From: JBFJKD01 sp041600415
GTDB taxonomy: Bacteria; Pseudomonadota; Gammaproteobacteria; Pseudomonadales; Porticoccaceae
DNA: 64,000 bases
Direction of reading: 5' to 3'
Assembly: GCA_041600415.1 (NCBI GenBank)
Contig: JBFIKF010000003.1
Location: 344,277-408,276 of the forward strand
Position numbers and translations under genes: made by a program. Of this stretch, positions 54,716-63,462 are shown in pieces. Each line of letters starts with the position of its first letter. Position 1 is the first letter of the stretch. The notes below the pieces were generated by a model, which was given only the letters and a program-made list of their open reading frames with translations, did no database searches and was not told the DNA's origin.

Positions 54716-54987
54716 GGATATGACTCCGGATGATGTGTCGATGAATATATTATCGAATCTTCTGACCGAGGCTCCTACTAACGTCCTAGTTGCCAATTCT
54801 GCAGGAATTCAGAGCAACCCTGACCAACACGCCGATTCTAGCATAACCCCACCAATTTACTCCCCACGCACCGGACCCGCAAATTTATTGCCGAAAACCC
54901 AACAGCGACGAAGCCGGGACAACCGCATCCAGTAAACGCCATGCTATCCTCCCGACCGTGCAGGGGCGCTACCCAATGGAATTCAGC

Positions 54988-55461
54988 ATGAAAAAAATTG
55001 CTCTATTTGTCGATGTACAGAATATTTACTACACCACCCGCCAGGCCTACGGGCGTCAATTTAACTACCGTAAACTATGGCAGCGCATCAGCGCCCAGGG
55101 CGAGATTGTGGCGGCCACCGCCTACGCCACCGAACGCGGCGACGAAAAACAACAAAAGTTTCAGGACGCCCTCAAACACATCGGCTTCACCGTCAAACTG
55201 AAGCCCTTTATTCAACGCAGTGATGGCTCTGCCAAAGGCGATTGGGATGTGGGCATTACCATCGACGTGATGGAGGCGGCACCTGAGATAGATACCGCGG
55301 TATTGCTGTCGGGGGATGGGGACTTCGATCTGTTGCTGGAAAAAATAAACCGCACTTATGGGGTAAGCACTGAAGTCTATGGGGTGGCGGCACTCACCGC
55401 CAAATCACTAATGGATGCGGCCAAAATTTTTCACCCCATCACCGATGAATTATTGCAATAG
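54988..55461 (+). CDS. NYN-domain (LabA/DUF88) putative ribonuclease
   Basis: 157 residues from ATG 54988 (MKKIALFVDVQN); earlier in-frame Mets at 54958 and 54976 are possible. The PIN-like active-site acids are visible: FVDVQNIYY, KGDWDVGITIDVMEA and LLSGDGDFDLLL. NYN proteins cut RNA; LabA-type members are otherwise uncharacterised. Stands alone. Confidence 0.88.
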   Translation: MKKIALFVDVQNIYYTTRQAYGRQFNYRKLWQRISAQGEIVAATAYATERGDEKQQKFQDALKHIGFTVKLKPFIQRSDGSAKGDWDVGITIDVMEAAPEIDTAVLLSGDGDFDLLLEKINRTYGVSTEVYGVAALTAKSLMDAAKIFHPITDELLQ

Positions 55462-55479
55462 ATACTCGATCTGAAGCGC

Positions 55480-55779
55480 TTATCCAGCCGCCCACGCGGC
55501 ATAGCCACCGTCGAGACTGTATACCTCCGTAAAACCCTGCTCCGCCATATACTTCGCTGCGTTCTGACTGGAATTACCGTGGTAGCACACCACCACCAGC
55601 GGCTCCGACTTGCTGGCTTCCCGCACGAAGGTATCGACACCAAATTCCATCAGCGAAACGGATCCCGGAATTTTTCCGCTCGCAAACGAACCTTCGTCGC
55701 GAATATCAACCATCGTCACCGGGGCTTCGTCCCGCAACAGTTGTCGCAACTCTGTCACGGATAAATGTTTAAAGCTCAT
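55480..55779 (-). CDS. glpE: Thiosulfate sulfurtransferase GlpE (single-domain rhodanese)
   Basis: 99 residues from ATG 55779 (MSFKHLSVTELRQLL) with GGGAGTG upstream. Active-site loop CYHGNSSQNAA with the catalytic Cys, and GGYAAW at the end, match GlpE closely. It transfers sulfane sulfur from thiosulfate to thiols or thioredoxin. Confidence 0.92.
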   Translation of the reverse strand: MSFKHLSVTELRQLLRDEAPVTMVDIRDEGSFASGKIPGSVSLMEFGVDTFVREASKSEPLVVVCYHGNSSQNAAKYMAEQGFTEVYSLDGGYAAWAAG

Positions 55780-55836
55780 TAACTCACTCCCTTCACCGCC
55801 CGACCTGATCACGGATGGTGACTGGCCGCTTTGCGC

Positions 55837-56118
55837 TTAACCATACGTACATAAATACGCGGTGGCAACCGCCACCTTTAACTGAAAACGTTGTTTGGCT
55901 TGTACCGTAAACGTATCCCCGGCGTTAAATGTTTGCCAGCCAGCCTGACCCGGCAACTTCACCGTCAGCGCCCCGCTCACCACCGTCAGGGTTTCCAGTT
56001 CGCTGGTGCCAAAATCGTAATCCCCCGGCGCCATCACTCCCACCGTAGCCGGCAGGGTAGCCGTGGCAAATCCGATGGATTTCACCTTGCCGTCGAAATA
56101 TTCGTTAACCGTAAACAT
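55837..56118 (-). CDS. ppnP: Pyrimidine/purine nucleoside phosphorylase PpnP
   Basis: 93 residues from ATG 56118 (MFTVNEYFDGKVKSIGF), the usual family size; the frame continues upstream without signal. A cupin barrel: GVMAPGDYDFGTSELETLTVVSG and FNAGDTFTVQAKQRFQLKV are the PpnP (formerly DUF1255/YaiE) hallmark. It phosphorolyses several nucleosides. Confidence 0.92.
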   Translation of the reverse strand: MFTVNEYFDGKVKSIGFATATLPATVGVMAPGDYDFGTSELETLTVVSGALTVKLPGQAGWQTFNAGDTFTVQAKQRFQLKVAVATAYLCTYG

Positions 56119-56275
56119 ACCCGTTCCTCTTTTTGCTATAGCTAAACTGGCGCCGATTATACCGCCTGCCCAAATAATATGACCCGTGGATTGTGCCGCA
56201 CCACCTACCTCAAGGCGGTTTGGCCAGGGGGATTTTTCAAGTACACTCAAATCCCCACTCCAGACAGGACCGCCC

Positions 56276-56524
56276 ATGGCCTACGATTCTCACATCGGCG
56301 ACGAATTGAACATTCTCACCCTGTACAACCTGACCACCACCCTGGAAGGAGTAAAAATCCACTCCTCTGCGGAACCCCATGTAATTGCCGCCGCCCAGCG
56401 CCTGTTTGACAAGGGCCTCACCACCCTACCCGACGGCGGCTACCTGACCGAACTGGGCAGAACCGCTGCGGAACATGCGCAAAGTTTGTTGTTGATGATC
56501 GAACCGCGAGACTGCGTGGATTAA
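56276..56524 (+). CDS. TIGR02647-family small protein
   Basis: 82 residues from ATG 56276 (MAYDSHIGDELNILTLYNL). The pattern NLTTTLEGVKIHSSAEPHVIAAAQRLFDKGL and PDGGYLTELGRTAAEHAQ is the TIGR02647 family, common in Pseudomonas and relatives and annotated as a possible DNA-binding protein. Function unproven. Confidence 0.85.
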   Translation: MAYDSHIGDELNILTLYNLTTTLEGVKIHSSAEPHVIAAAQRLFDKGLTTLPDGGYLTELGRTAAEHAQSLLLMIEPRDCVD

Positions 56525-56635
56525 CGTACCCGCCTGTACGCGCAAAGTGATTCTACGGGCTGTAGGCAGTTAATTTGCTTATGGCCAATACCTGCTCCCG
56601 TCAGATTCAACTCCCTCTCTGGACCCGGAACCTGT

Positions 56636-57046
56636 ATGCCTAAACCCTGCCCTTGCGGCCACAAAAAACCCCTGGAGCACTGTTGTGGGCGCTTCCTCAG
56701 CGGCGCACAGCGGGCTAAGACACCGGAGCAACTGATGCGCTCCCGCTATTGCGCCTACGCCCTGGGAGGCCACGGCGACTATCTGTTGGCCACCTGGTTT
56801 TCCGCAACGGCGGGCGCGGCTACCGCTGCCGAGCTTTCCGAACAAACTCTCGACTGGATTGGCCTGGACGTGCTGTCCAGCCAGCAAAATGGCGATAAAG
56901 GCACCGTGGAATTTAAAGCCTATTACCGCAAACCCGATAGCGCCGAGTTGCTCACCCTGCACGAAAAGGCCATATTCCAGCGTACCGCCGGTCATTGGCT
57001 GTATGTGGGGGGAGAAATCAGCCCGCAAAAACCCGCGCAGCATTAA
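56636..57046 (+). CDS. YchJ-family SEC-C motif protein (UPF0225)
   Basis: 136 residues. N-terminal zinc-binding SEC-C-like motif CPCGHKKPLEHCCGRFL, then QLMRSRYCAYALGGHGDYLLATWF, the signature of UPF0225/YchJ, and a NTF2-like remainder. Role unknown; zinc binding through the N-terminal Cys residues is expected. Confidence 0.9.
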   Translation: MPKPCPCGHKKPLEHCCGRFLSGAQRAKTPEQLMRSRYCAYALGGHGDYLLATWFSATAGAATAAELSEQTLDWIGLDVLSSQQNGDKGTVEFKAYYRKPDSAELLTLHEKAIFQRTAGHWLYVGGEISPQKPAQH

Positions 57047-57099
57047 TTCAGTTCACTTATTCAGTACACCACCACTTTCAACCGCTGTCGAGAAACCCG

Positions 57100-57219
57100 A
57101 TGACCAAACTGATCGTCGCCGTTATCGACATTGCTGTGAGCTTATTTTTAGTCCAACGGGCCGTGGCCGCACAGTTCACGCGGCGATATCGACCTGCCTG
57201 GGCCGACTACTCCCACTGA
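57100..57219 (+). CDS. 39-residue hypothetical protein whose 3' end holds the island's left repeat
   Basis: MTKLIVAVIDIAVSLFLVQRA is a hydrophobic start, followed by a basic aromatic tail ending RRYRPAWADYSH. The last 34 bases are nearly all the direct repeat also found at 63835-63868, so the gene end may be the integration target or may itself be created by it. The coding call is moderate. Confidence 0.45.
   Translation: MTKLIVAVIDIAVSLFLVQRAVAAQFTRRYRPAWADYSH
57184..57217. repeat. Left 34-bp direct repeat bounding the island
   Basis: CGATATCGACCTGC, then T, then GGGCCGACTACTCCCACT: 33 of 34 bases equal the copy at 63835-63868 (only T versus C differs). Upstream sequence is unrelated in the two places. 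Downstream both continue with looser similarity (CACT-ATTG, CAAGTTAA, AAATACCAT). Behaves like an attachment-site or recombination repeat. Confidence 0.85.
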
Positions 57220-57399
57220 CCCACTGAATTGAAAGTGAGGAATTATCACAAGTTAATATCAATGGCTTAACTGTTGGTGTACGTGGTACTGCAATAAAAA
57301 ATACCATTATTCGAACGCCCCTAAAATTTCAATGCTGCCTGTAGCTTCGTACTCGAATGCACTGGCCATTCATGTAATCTCTGCACGCCTCACACTCAC

Positions 57400-57621
57400 C
57401 TATTCCGCTACTGCCCGCCAGGTACGTGACACCTCTGCCACTTTGTGGATAATTGCGCGCGCCTGCCTGGCACTGAGCGCAAAAAACTCAGCGGTGTCCT
57501 GCAGCAGTTCCACCGAACAGATACCTTCATCAAGGTCAATAATCCTGGTCATAATTCGCGCCCTCACATCGACCGGGATCTGCTTGAAATCATAAGCGGG
57601 CGAAAGCACCCAGCCAACCTG
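57400..57621 (-). pseudogene. Fragment of a HipA-type toxin kinase (C-terminal part)
   Basis: About 73 residues read like the end of HipA: GWVLSPAYDFKQIPVDV (usual GWxLSPAYDLNP), ELLQDTAEFFALSARQARAI and VAEVSRTWRAVA. The N-terminal kinase part is missing: the frame upstream runs into the unrelated FadL-gene duplicate at 57631. No HipB antitoxin is present, so this is a dead remnant of a toxin-antitoxin locus. Confidence 0.7.
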
Positions 57622-57630
57622 CCCTGCGTC

Positions 57631-58014
57631 GGCACCATGCCGTCGTTTATGTACTATAAAATTTCGACCGCTATACCTGGCCGGTGGTGTGTCCGGGGTG
57701 GGCGGCGCGTACTCCATGTACTATGCTTTTATCTGCGATCCCCGCAACAACGCCCGCATTGACGCGGACGTGTTCGCCATTTTCGGGGTAATGGCCTTTA
57801 ACGCCTCCATCGGCGACATTCGCTTTCTCAACTTTGGCCTTGGCGTGCAATACGAAAAGTGGAAATTGGATTATCTGGTGGGCGGTATGTGGGGCGACAA
57901 CGACCACGGCGTCGAACACTTCTGTCTGGACCCGGGCGTGCAATTTTCCCGCTCGCTGCAACCTCTGTCATCACTTGTAACCGGACACGACCCCTGTGTC
58001 CTGTCCAGCAACGC
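57631..58014 (+). pseudogene. Partial, internally deleted copy of the FadL-type porin gene
   Basis: 57631-57814 matches 9138-9323, and 57807-58014 matches 9937-10143, so a 621-bp (207-codon, in-frame) segment is missing. The join falls on CCATCGGC, present at both original ends (9316-9323 and 9937-9944). One A is lost from the AAAAATTTC run, shifting the frame, and the stop codon is changed (CTGTAA to CTGCAA). It is a decayed duplicate. Confidence 0.9.
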
Positions 58015-58251
58015 GGTTTGCTGCCGAACAAACAACACGCTGGGCTGCTTTGTCGATGAGCAGTCGTCTCAATACTATGAAAAATAACATCGCTAAAAAT
58101 GCCAGAGCCAATGCCGGTCAACTTCTTGTGGCAATCTAAATCAGGCCAGCGTCAGAGGTATTAACCGCAACGATTTCCTACCGTGTATAATCTCCCGGTA
58201 TAGTGAACACTTGAACTTCGGCAGACATAAAACCAGTTAAGCAACGGTCAA

Positions 58252-58665
58252 TTGACTAAAACCAAACTCGGAGATCAGGTTTTCTTTGCCAATTTGGTGC
58301 GGGATAATGATCGCACCCTGATCGCCGTTGCCGTACACATTGTCGGCTGGCCAGAAGCGGAACAAGTGGTGCAAAATGCCTGGTTCAAGGCTCGCCAAGA
58401 AGCCATCGGATAGTTCAAGGCTTGTGCGCATATCCATACCGGGCTGGGGAGGATCGTCATCAACGAAGCCAAAATCAAAACCCAGCAACGGGGCCGTGCA
58501 TTGCTATTCACTAGCTGGCATTCGTATGACGAGTCAGATAATGCGCTGGCTGATCGATCCAGCCACAACAGCAACTGGCAGTCGCCACCGACACAGCGGG
58601 ATATGGGCTCACCGCAAGGCCTGTTGGTACGACAGGTTATGGCCACTTGCATGGCACGTGCCTAA
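58252..58665 (+). pseudogene. Decayed ECF-type RNA polymerase sigma factor
   Basis: From TTG 58252 the translation resembles region 2 of ECF sigma factors: VFFANLVRDNDRTLIAVAV, HIVGWPEAEQVVQNAWFKA. A TAG stop interrupts it at 58411-58413; after it the same frame continues convincingly (LGRIVINEAKIKTQQRGRA, then DNALADRS and DMGSPQGLLVRQVMATCMARA). It ends before region 4. The final TAA abuts the ATG of the sulfotransferase. Confidence 0.72.
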
Positions 58666-59517
58666 ATGAATCGCTGCCGCTTCGCATTTTGCGCGAGCAC
58701 TGGTCGGACCGCCACAATGTTTGTGGCTTCGACATTGAATAGTTTGCCGCGCGTTGTCGGTCTGCATGAAGGTCATAGTCCGGGCCACTTAGCGATACAG
58801 CAGCTACCGTTGATTAACCTCCAGAATCGCAAAGCCTGGTATAACTGCGATTACGCCGAACAGACAGTCGCCGCAACGCGAGACCTCGCGACGTTATCGA
58901 GCGCAGCAGGCGACGCGGAAATGCTGGTCGATGTCGCCTTCTACAACGCCCCTCTGCTAGTAGCGCTTGCTAAGCAACATCCAGATTCGATGTTGTTCGT
59001 CATCTTTCGCCGCTGCGAGGGATTTGTCCGGTCGGCAACAATCGTCCGAGGAGAAGATCGCCAACCGGCCGGCTGGCCGGACCGCTCCAAACCATTGACC
59101 GACCGCGAGCGGTTTGTTGAGCTCGGCAGATTGAAGCCTGAGCTGGGTAGCGACGACGACGATCAGTGGTCAAAATGGTCCGCTATACAACGCAACATAT
59201 GGCTTTGGCATACTGTTAACTCGCATCTGCTAAGTGTTGCAGAGTCCCACGCGAACTGCCATACATTGCATTACGAGGATCTGGTCGACGACCCGCGACA
59301 CTTCTGGGCTCATTTCCTTCGGAAGTTGAAATTGTTCACCGAGTCAAACCTCGACCAATGCGTTGAACGGTCGGCGAAGAAAGTGAATCAACGGCCTTCC
59401 TACCAGGTTGGCGCAAGTGATACGTGGGACCCAGTTGAGCTTGCCTTTTACGAACAACTCGCTCATCCGCTGGAGAGAAAACTCTATGACCGACCCGCTG
59501 CAACAACAGATTATTGA
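58666..59517 (+). CDS. Sulfotransferase-family protein, first gene of the acylation operon
   Basis: 283 residues. P-loop-like PAPS site FCASTGRTATMFVASTL (residues about 8-24) and a 3'-phosphate element FVIFRRCEGFVRSAT near residue 115. It is distant from the sulfotransferase at 53470. The ATG directly follows the stop of a sigma-factor remnant and no good Shine-Dalgarno is seen. The 3' end overlaps the acyl carrier gene by 32 bases, so it is part of the operon. It may sulfate the same polymer that the following genes acylate. Confidence 0.78.
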   Translation: MNRCRFAFCASTGRTATMFVASTLNSLPRVVGLHEGHSPGHLAIQQLPLINLQNRKAWYNCDYAEQTVAATRDLATLSSAAGDAEMLVDVAFYNAPLLVALAKQHPDSMLFVIFRRCEGFVRSATIVRGEDRQPAGWPDRSKPLTDRERFVELGRLKPELGSDDDDQWSKWSAIQRNIWLWHTVNSHLLSVAESHANCHTLHYEDLVDDPRHFWAHFLRKLKLFTESNLDQCVERSAKKVNQRPSYQVGASDTWDPVELAFYEQLAHPLERKLYDRPAATTDY

Positions 59518-59737
59518 AACCATTCAGGAAATTCTTCGCAACAGCGGCGCCCCGCCGGATATGGTCCTAACAGCTGACGACTCGATGGAGACGGTTCCTG
59601 CCTGGGACTCACTGACGTTTATGAACGTGTTCCTCGCAATAAATGAGACCTTCGGTGTCAATCCCGATTTCGACGATGCGATTCACTACACATCCGTGAC
59701 GTCTCTTTGTGCCTATCTCAAGGGACATGTCGGATAG
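59486..59737 (+). CDS. Acyl (peptidyl) carrier protein, DltC-like
   Basis: 83 residues from ATG 59486 (MTDPLQQQIIETIQ), chosen because this gives a standard carrier length. The phosphopantetheine Ser is Ser42 in WDSLTFMNVFLAI, where the usual motif is DSL. Four-helix carrier pattern. It should carry the activated group as a thioester from the ligase encoded next to the MBOAT protein, as DltC does for D-alanine. The stop overlaps the ligase GTG. Confidence 0.88.
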   Translation: MTDPLQQQIIETIQEILRNSGAPPDMVLTADDSMETVPAWDSLTFMNVFLAINETFGVNPDFDDAIHYTSVTSLCAYLKGHVG

Positions 59738-61263
59738 TGCAGAAATCAAGCAGTCAACAAACGCTGCTCGCGCGAATGTGCGAGATCGTGTCCAGTCATG
59801 CCGACCGTGTCGCTGTTCGCGAGCATGATCGCTTCTACACCTACGCAGACCTCGGCAACATGATCGCTTCCCTGCACCAGGCACTGGGGCGGGTTGACAG
59901 AAACACAACAGCACCTGTCGGGCTACTTCTCCACAGGTCGGCTCAAGCGTATGCGGCAATGTGGGCTGCGATCGGTCATGGCAGGGCATACGTGCCGTTG
60001 AACTTGAGTTATCCTCATAGCCGGCTGCAAAATATAATTCGCCAAGCGGGCATCGGAACGGTGGTGTGCGACCAGAACACTCGAAAACTCGCGCTAGCGC
60101 TCGGGGTCGACGAGGCGCGGTTGGTGACCGTTACGACGGATGAGCGCTTTGCTGATGCCACTTTGATTGAACCAGCATGGTTGCAAGCGCGTACCGGCGG
60201 CGACATCGCCTACATCCTGTTTACATCCGGCTCCACCGGCGAGCCTAAAGGTGTACCCATTTCCTACGACAACCTTCTGGCTTTTATAACTAATATGAGC
60301 GCTGAGATTGCGTACTTACCAAACGATATTTGTTCCCAGGTCTGCGAGCTTTCGTTCGATTTTAGCGTCCACGAAATTTACCTTGCCCTCCTTAACGGCT
60401 GTGTGCTGTGTCCCGCGCGACGGGTCGATTTATTTAACCCCGCGAACTACATTGCCCGCCGAGCTATCTCAGTCTGGATCGCGGTTCCATCTCTCGCGCG
60501 TGTCATCCTGAATAATGGCGTGCCGATCGGAGACCTGCTGTCTTGTTTACGTATCAGTATCTTCAACGGCGAGGCACTGACCTCTAGCCTCGCGGCAGCG
60601 TGGCGCAAGGCGGCGCCGAACACACAAATCTGGAACTCCTATGGCCCGACGGAATGCACGGTCGCTGTTACCGCGCAGTTGTGGTCGGGCGATCCAGAAC
60701 TCGAAGAGGCTGATGTTATCACAATCGGTACACCGTTTTCGGACTGCCAAGCGGCACTGCTGGACGACGCGAATATTGTCCCGACGACATCTGCGGCCGA
60801 TGGGCGTACCGGTGAGTTGCTGCTGGCCACGCCGCAACGTTTCTCGAATTATACCGATCCAGGCCTCGCTTCACCGTTCGTGACCGATGATCGCGGCACT
60901 ATCTACTATCGAACCGGCGACCGCGTACGCTGGCGGGCGGGAAGGCTCTACCACCTGGGCCGAATCGATTACCAGGTAAAGATCGGGGGACACCGAATCG
61001 AATTGTTGGAAATCGAGCACCGGCTTCGTAGTTTCCTCGGGTCCGAATCACTCGCGGTGATCGCGCATCCAGCACAGCGACCGACGGAACTGGTACTCTT
61101 CATCGAGGGGGTGTCAGAACCGCCCAGACTGGACGCGGAGGCGCTCGGCTTACCGACCTACATGTTGCCGACCCGGTCTGTCATCGTCGACTCACTGCCG
61201 ACCAACCCCCACGGTAAACTGGATCGTGTTGCACTCCAGTCCCTTGCCGGGAATGGATCGTGA
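59737..61263 (+). CDS. Amino-acid-type adenylating ligase, DltA-like
   Basis: 508 residues from GTG 59737, which overlaps the carrier-protein TAG; a TTG at 59707 is an alternative. ANL-superfamily motifs: ILFTSGSTGEPKGVPISYDN (about 161-180), NSYGPTECT, GELLLATPQRFSNY, YRTGDRVRW and the A10 lysine in NPHGKLDR near the end. FDFSV holds Asp208 at the position where amino-acid adenylation domains bind the alpha-amino group. It would load an amino acid (or related acid) onto the carrier. The exact substrate cannot be read. Confidence 0.85.
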   Translation: MQKSSSQQTLLARMCEIVSSHADRVAVREHDRFYTYADLGNMIASLHQALGRVDRNTTAPVGLLLHRSAQAYAAMWAAIGHGRAYVPLNLSYPHSRLQNIIRQAGIGTVVCDQNTRKLALALGVDEARLVTVTTDERFADATLIEPAWLQARTGGDIAYILFTSGSTGEPKGVPISYDNLLAFITNMSAEIAYLPNDICSQVCELSFDFSVHEIYLALLNGCVLCPARRVDLFNPANYIARRAISVWIAVPSLARVILNNGVPIGDLLSCLRISIFNGEALTSSLAAAWRKAAPNTQIWNSYGPTECTVAVTAQLWSGDPELEEADVITIGTPFSDCQAALLDDANIVPTTSAADGRTGELLLATPQRFSNYTDPGLASPFVTDDRGTIYYRTGDRVRWRAGRLYHLGRIDYQVKIGGHRIELLEIEHRLRSFLGSESLAVIAHPAQRPTELVLFIEGVSEPPRLDAEALGLPTYMLPTRSVIVDSLPTNPHGKLDRVALQSLAGNGS

Positions 61264-62384
61264 AGAGCAGCCTGATGTATCGCGGACTATGGCTTGGAGG
61301 CATTGCAATGCTTCTGGTTGGGCTGCTATGGCTGGATCAGAATCGCGGTGGTCCTGCGACTATGCTTTCGCGCTGTAATCTGTTGCTCAGTCGAACCGAC
61401 TCGCCTGCTGCCGACGTCCTAATTATTGGCAGCAGCCGTTCGGGTACGGCGCTCGATCCTGTTGTCATGCAGGGCATGTTGGCGCGTTCGTTTGCGGGCG
61501 CGTCGCCAACGGTAGAACGAATTGCGTTAGGGCAAAATCCACTGCGTGCAAGTCATGCTCTGCTTGAAAATTATCTGGAGATACGTGGAGTACCTCAGGT
61601 AATCGCGCTCGAGATCATGTTCATGACAAAGCGAAGTGTCGACCGCCTGGCACAGCGCGGTTTTGCGATTTCACCGGAACAATACCTGTACAGGCGTGAC
61701 CTCAACCTCATGACCTTCAAACAAATTCTCCAGCAGCCGTCGGTTGCCATGCCGTTCTCCGAAGAGGAAGGATTGCTCAATCAATGGCGAATCCGAATGC
61801 GCGGTGTCGTGCTGCGGGCCGGCGCGCTTGTTTACCAATTTCTCCGCGCTCCACAGGACGAATGGAAACTCTCAAACTGTGATCGAAATGCGTGGACTCG
61901 TGAGCCGGCATGGCCGGCGAATTTCGCGTTCGCGTATGGCGATTTCAAGCCGGACGCGCCACCTGCGGAGATAATAAAAAGGATGGAAGCGCTCATGGCC
62001 GAAGACGCAACGACCCGTGACCTGAAGCGGTGGCAATCCGGCGTTGTAACAGGCCAACTTTATCCTTACGATTTTGGTGCACATTACCGAAAGGGTGAAG
62101 TCGCACTGCTAAAATCAATGCTGCGATTGGGCTCGGATCGCGGAGTGCGAGTCGTGCTTGTGCCGTTGCCGCTCTACGGATACACCCTCGACGCCAACGA
62201 TTTCAGTGACTTGGTTGATTTACTTCCCGACCATGCGCAGGTTTTCGATATTTACGGTCGGGTACAGGCCGATCTGGATAAATTCTGGTACGACGACGGC
62301 CACATTGAGGGTTACCCGGCAGGTGTTCTTACGACAGCAATCCTCGCGCAATATTTGCTGGATTCAGGTCTGCATAATGATTGA
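61260..62384 (+). CDS. Membrane-anchored SGNH/DltD-like acyltransferase
   Basis: 374 residues. N-terminal helix (LWLGGIAMLLVGLLWL), then an SGNH-type domain: LIIGSSRSGTALDP with nucleophile Ser59 and the catalytic pair Asp345-x-x-His348 in YDDGHIEGYPAG near the C terminus. DltD has the same GSS and DxxH elements on the outer face of the membrane and passes the acyl group to the polymer. 4-base overlap with the ligase and 8-base overlap with the MBOAT gene. Confidence 0.82.
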   Translation: MKSSLMYRGLWLGGIAMLLVGLLWLDQNRGGPATMLSRCNLLLSRTDSPAADVLIIGSSRSGTALDPVVMQGMLARSFAGASPTVERIALGQNPLRASHALLENYLEIRGVPQVIALEIMFMTKRSVDRLAQRGFAISPEQYLYRRDLNLMTFKQILQQPSVAMPFSEEEGLLNQWRIRMRGVVLRAGALVYQFLRAPQDEWKLSNCDRNAWTREPAWPANFAFAYGDFKPDAPPAEIIKRMEALMAEDATTRDLKRWQSGVVTGQLYPYDFGAHYRKGEVALLKSMLRLGSDRGVRVVLVPLPLYGYTLDANDFSDLVDLLPDHAQVFDIYGRVQADLDKFWYDDGHIEGYPAGVLTTAILAQYLLDSGLHND

Positions 62385-63462
62385 TGCCATATCGTTCCTT
62401 ATTATTATTCTGTTAGCGGTGGGTCTCTCACACACGTTTTTGCCGTATGACTGGCGCAATCGCCTGTTCTGGATTGTCATGCCCGGTATGGTTCTGCTGT
62501 TTATCGTTCATCCATTGGCATTGGCTTTCGCGCTGGTCTGTTTCGCCGTCAGCGTCGGCGTTTTTATCGTCGGTCGTGTACTTGGTAACCCACGGATAAA
62601 AACCCGTATTCCCTATCTGATCTTGCTGCTGTTATTTGTTCCGGATGTGATCCGAGTAGCGGGAGAGGCACCTATCCTCTGGCTTGGCAGCGCCTTCTTT
62701 ATCATCCGGCAAATGATGACGGTCGCGCAAGGGGTCAAAGATACGGCTCCACTGAATCAATTTATCCCCGCTTTGTGCCTGTCAACCTTCTTCTTCGCGG
62801 CGCTACCATCTGGACCTGTCTTTAATGGGTTACGCTCCCTGGAACTGCTGAAGAGAAACTCGGCACCGTCCTATGGTGAGGGGAGTTATCGCTTATTCGA
62901 AGGTTTTGTATACCTTTTCGCCGTCGCTGGATTCATTGGCGCCGCGATCAAGGTGACCGACACTGCTGAATTCCAGTTGATCGGCCCTGGCGGATTCGCA
63001 GTATGGCTGGCGCTGGAATTTATCGTCGCGCCAATCGCTGCGTTTGGATTTCTCTTCGCGACCTTTTATGGCTACTCGCGGATGGCAGAAGGGTCGGCAC
63101 TACTTTTCGGCTTCGAAGTTCCACAGAATTTTAACAAGCCGCACCTCGCACGCGACCTTGGAGATTTCTGGAAGCGCTGGCATCGCTCGATGGCGGATTT
63201 CGTCATGCAATATATTTACCTGCCGCTATTGGTGACGACATCCCGAACCAGGCTGGCGCTGATTGCCGCATTCGTGTTCATGGGGTTGTGGCACAATTTC
63301 TCACTGGGATTCCTGTTATGGGGAGCCGGTCACGGCGTTGGTCTGGCATTCCTTTTGCCCTGGGCTCGTAAGCGCAACTTCGGGCCGACCACGTTACGGA
63401 TTGCTTCGCTTACCTATGTCATCATATTGTCAGGCATCGCTCACGGAGTATGGACAAAATGA
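62377..63462 (+). CDS. MBOAT-family acyltransferase, DltB-like
   Basis: 361 residues from ATG 62377 (MIDAISFLIIILLAVG) with about ten helices. MBOAT motifs: FFAALPSGPVFNGL, LARDLGDFWKRWHRSMADFV (about 257-276) and FMGLWHNFSLGFLLWGAGHG with putative catalytic His306. DltB takes the acyl group from the carrier thioester across the membrane. Its C terminus (GIAHGVWTK) lacks a Tyr-containing shuttle motif; that motif is on the separate peptide encoded next. Confidence 0.9.
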   Translation: MIDAISFLIIILLAVGLSHTFLPYDWRNRLFWIVMPGMVLLFIVHPLALAFALVCFAVSVGVFIVGRVLGNPRIKTRIPYLILLLLFVPDVIRVAGEAPILWLGSAFFIIRQMMTVAQGVKDTAPLNQFIPALCLSTFFFAALPSGPVFNGLRSLELLKRNSAPSYGEGSYRLFEGFVYLFAVAGFIGAAIKVTDTAEFQLIGPGGFAVWLALEFIVAPIAAFGFLFATFYGYSRMAEGSALLFGFEVPQNFNKPHLARDLGDFWKRWHRSMADFVMQYIYLPLLVTTSRTRLALIAAFVFMGLWHNFSLGFLLWGAGHGVGLAFLLPWARKRNFGPTTLRIASLTYVIILSGIAHGVWTK

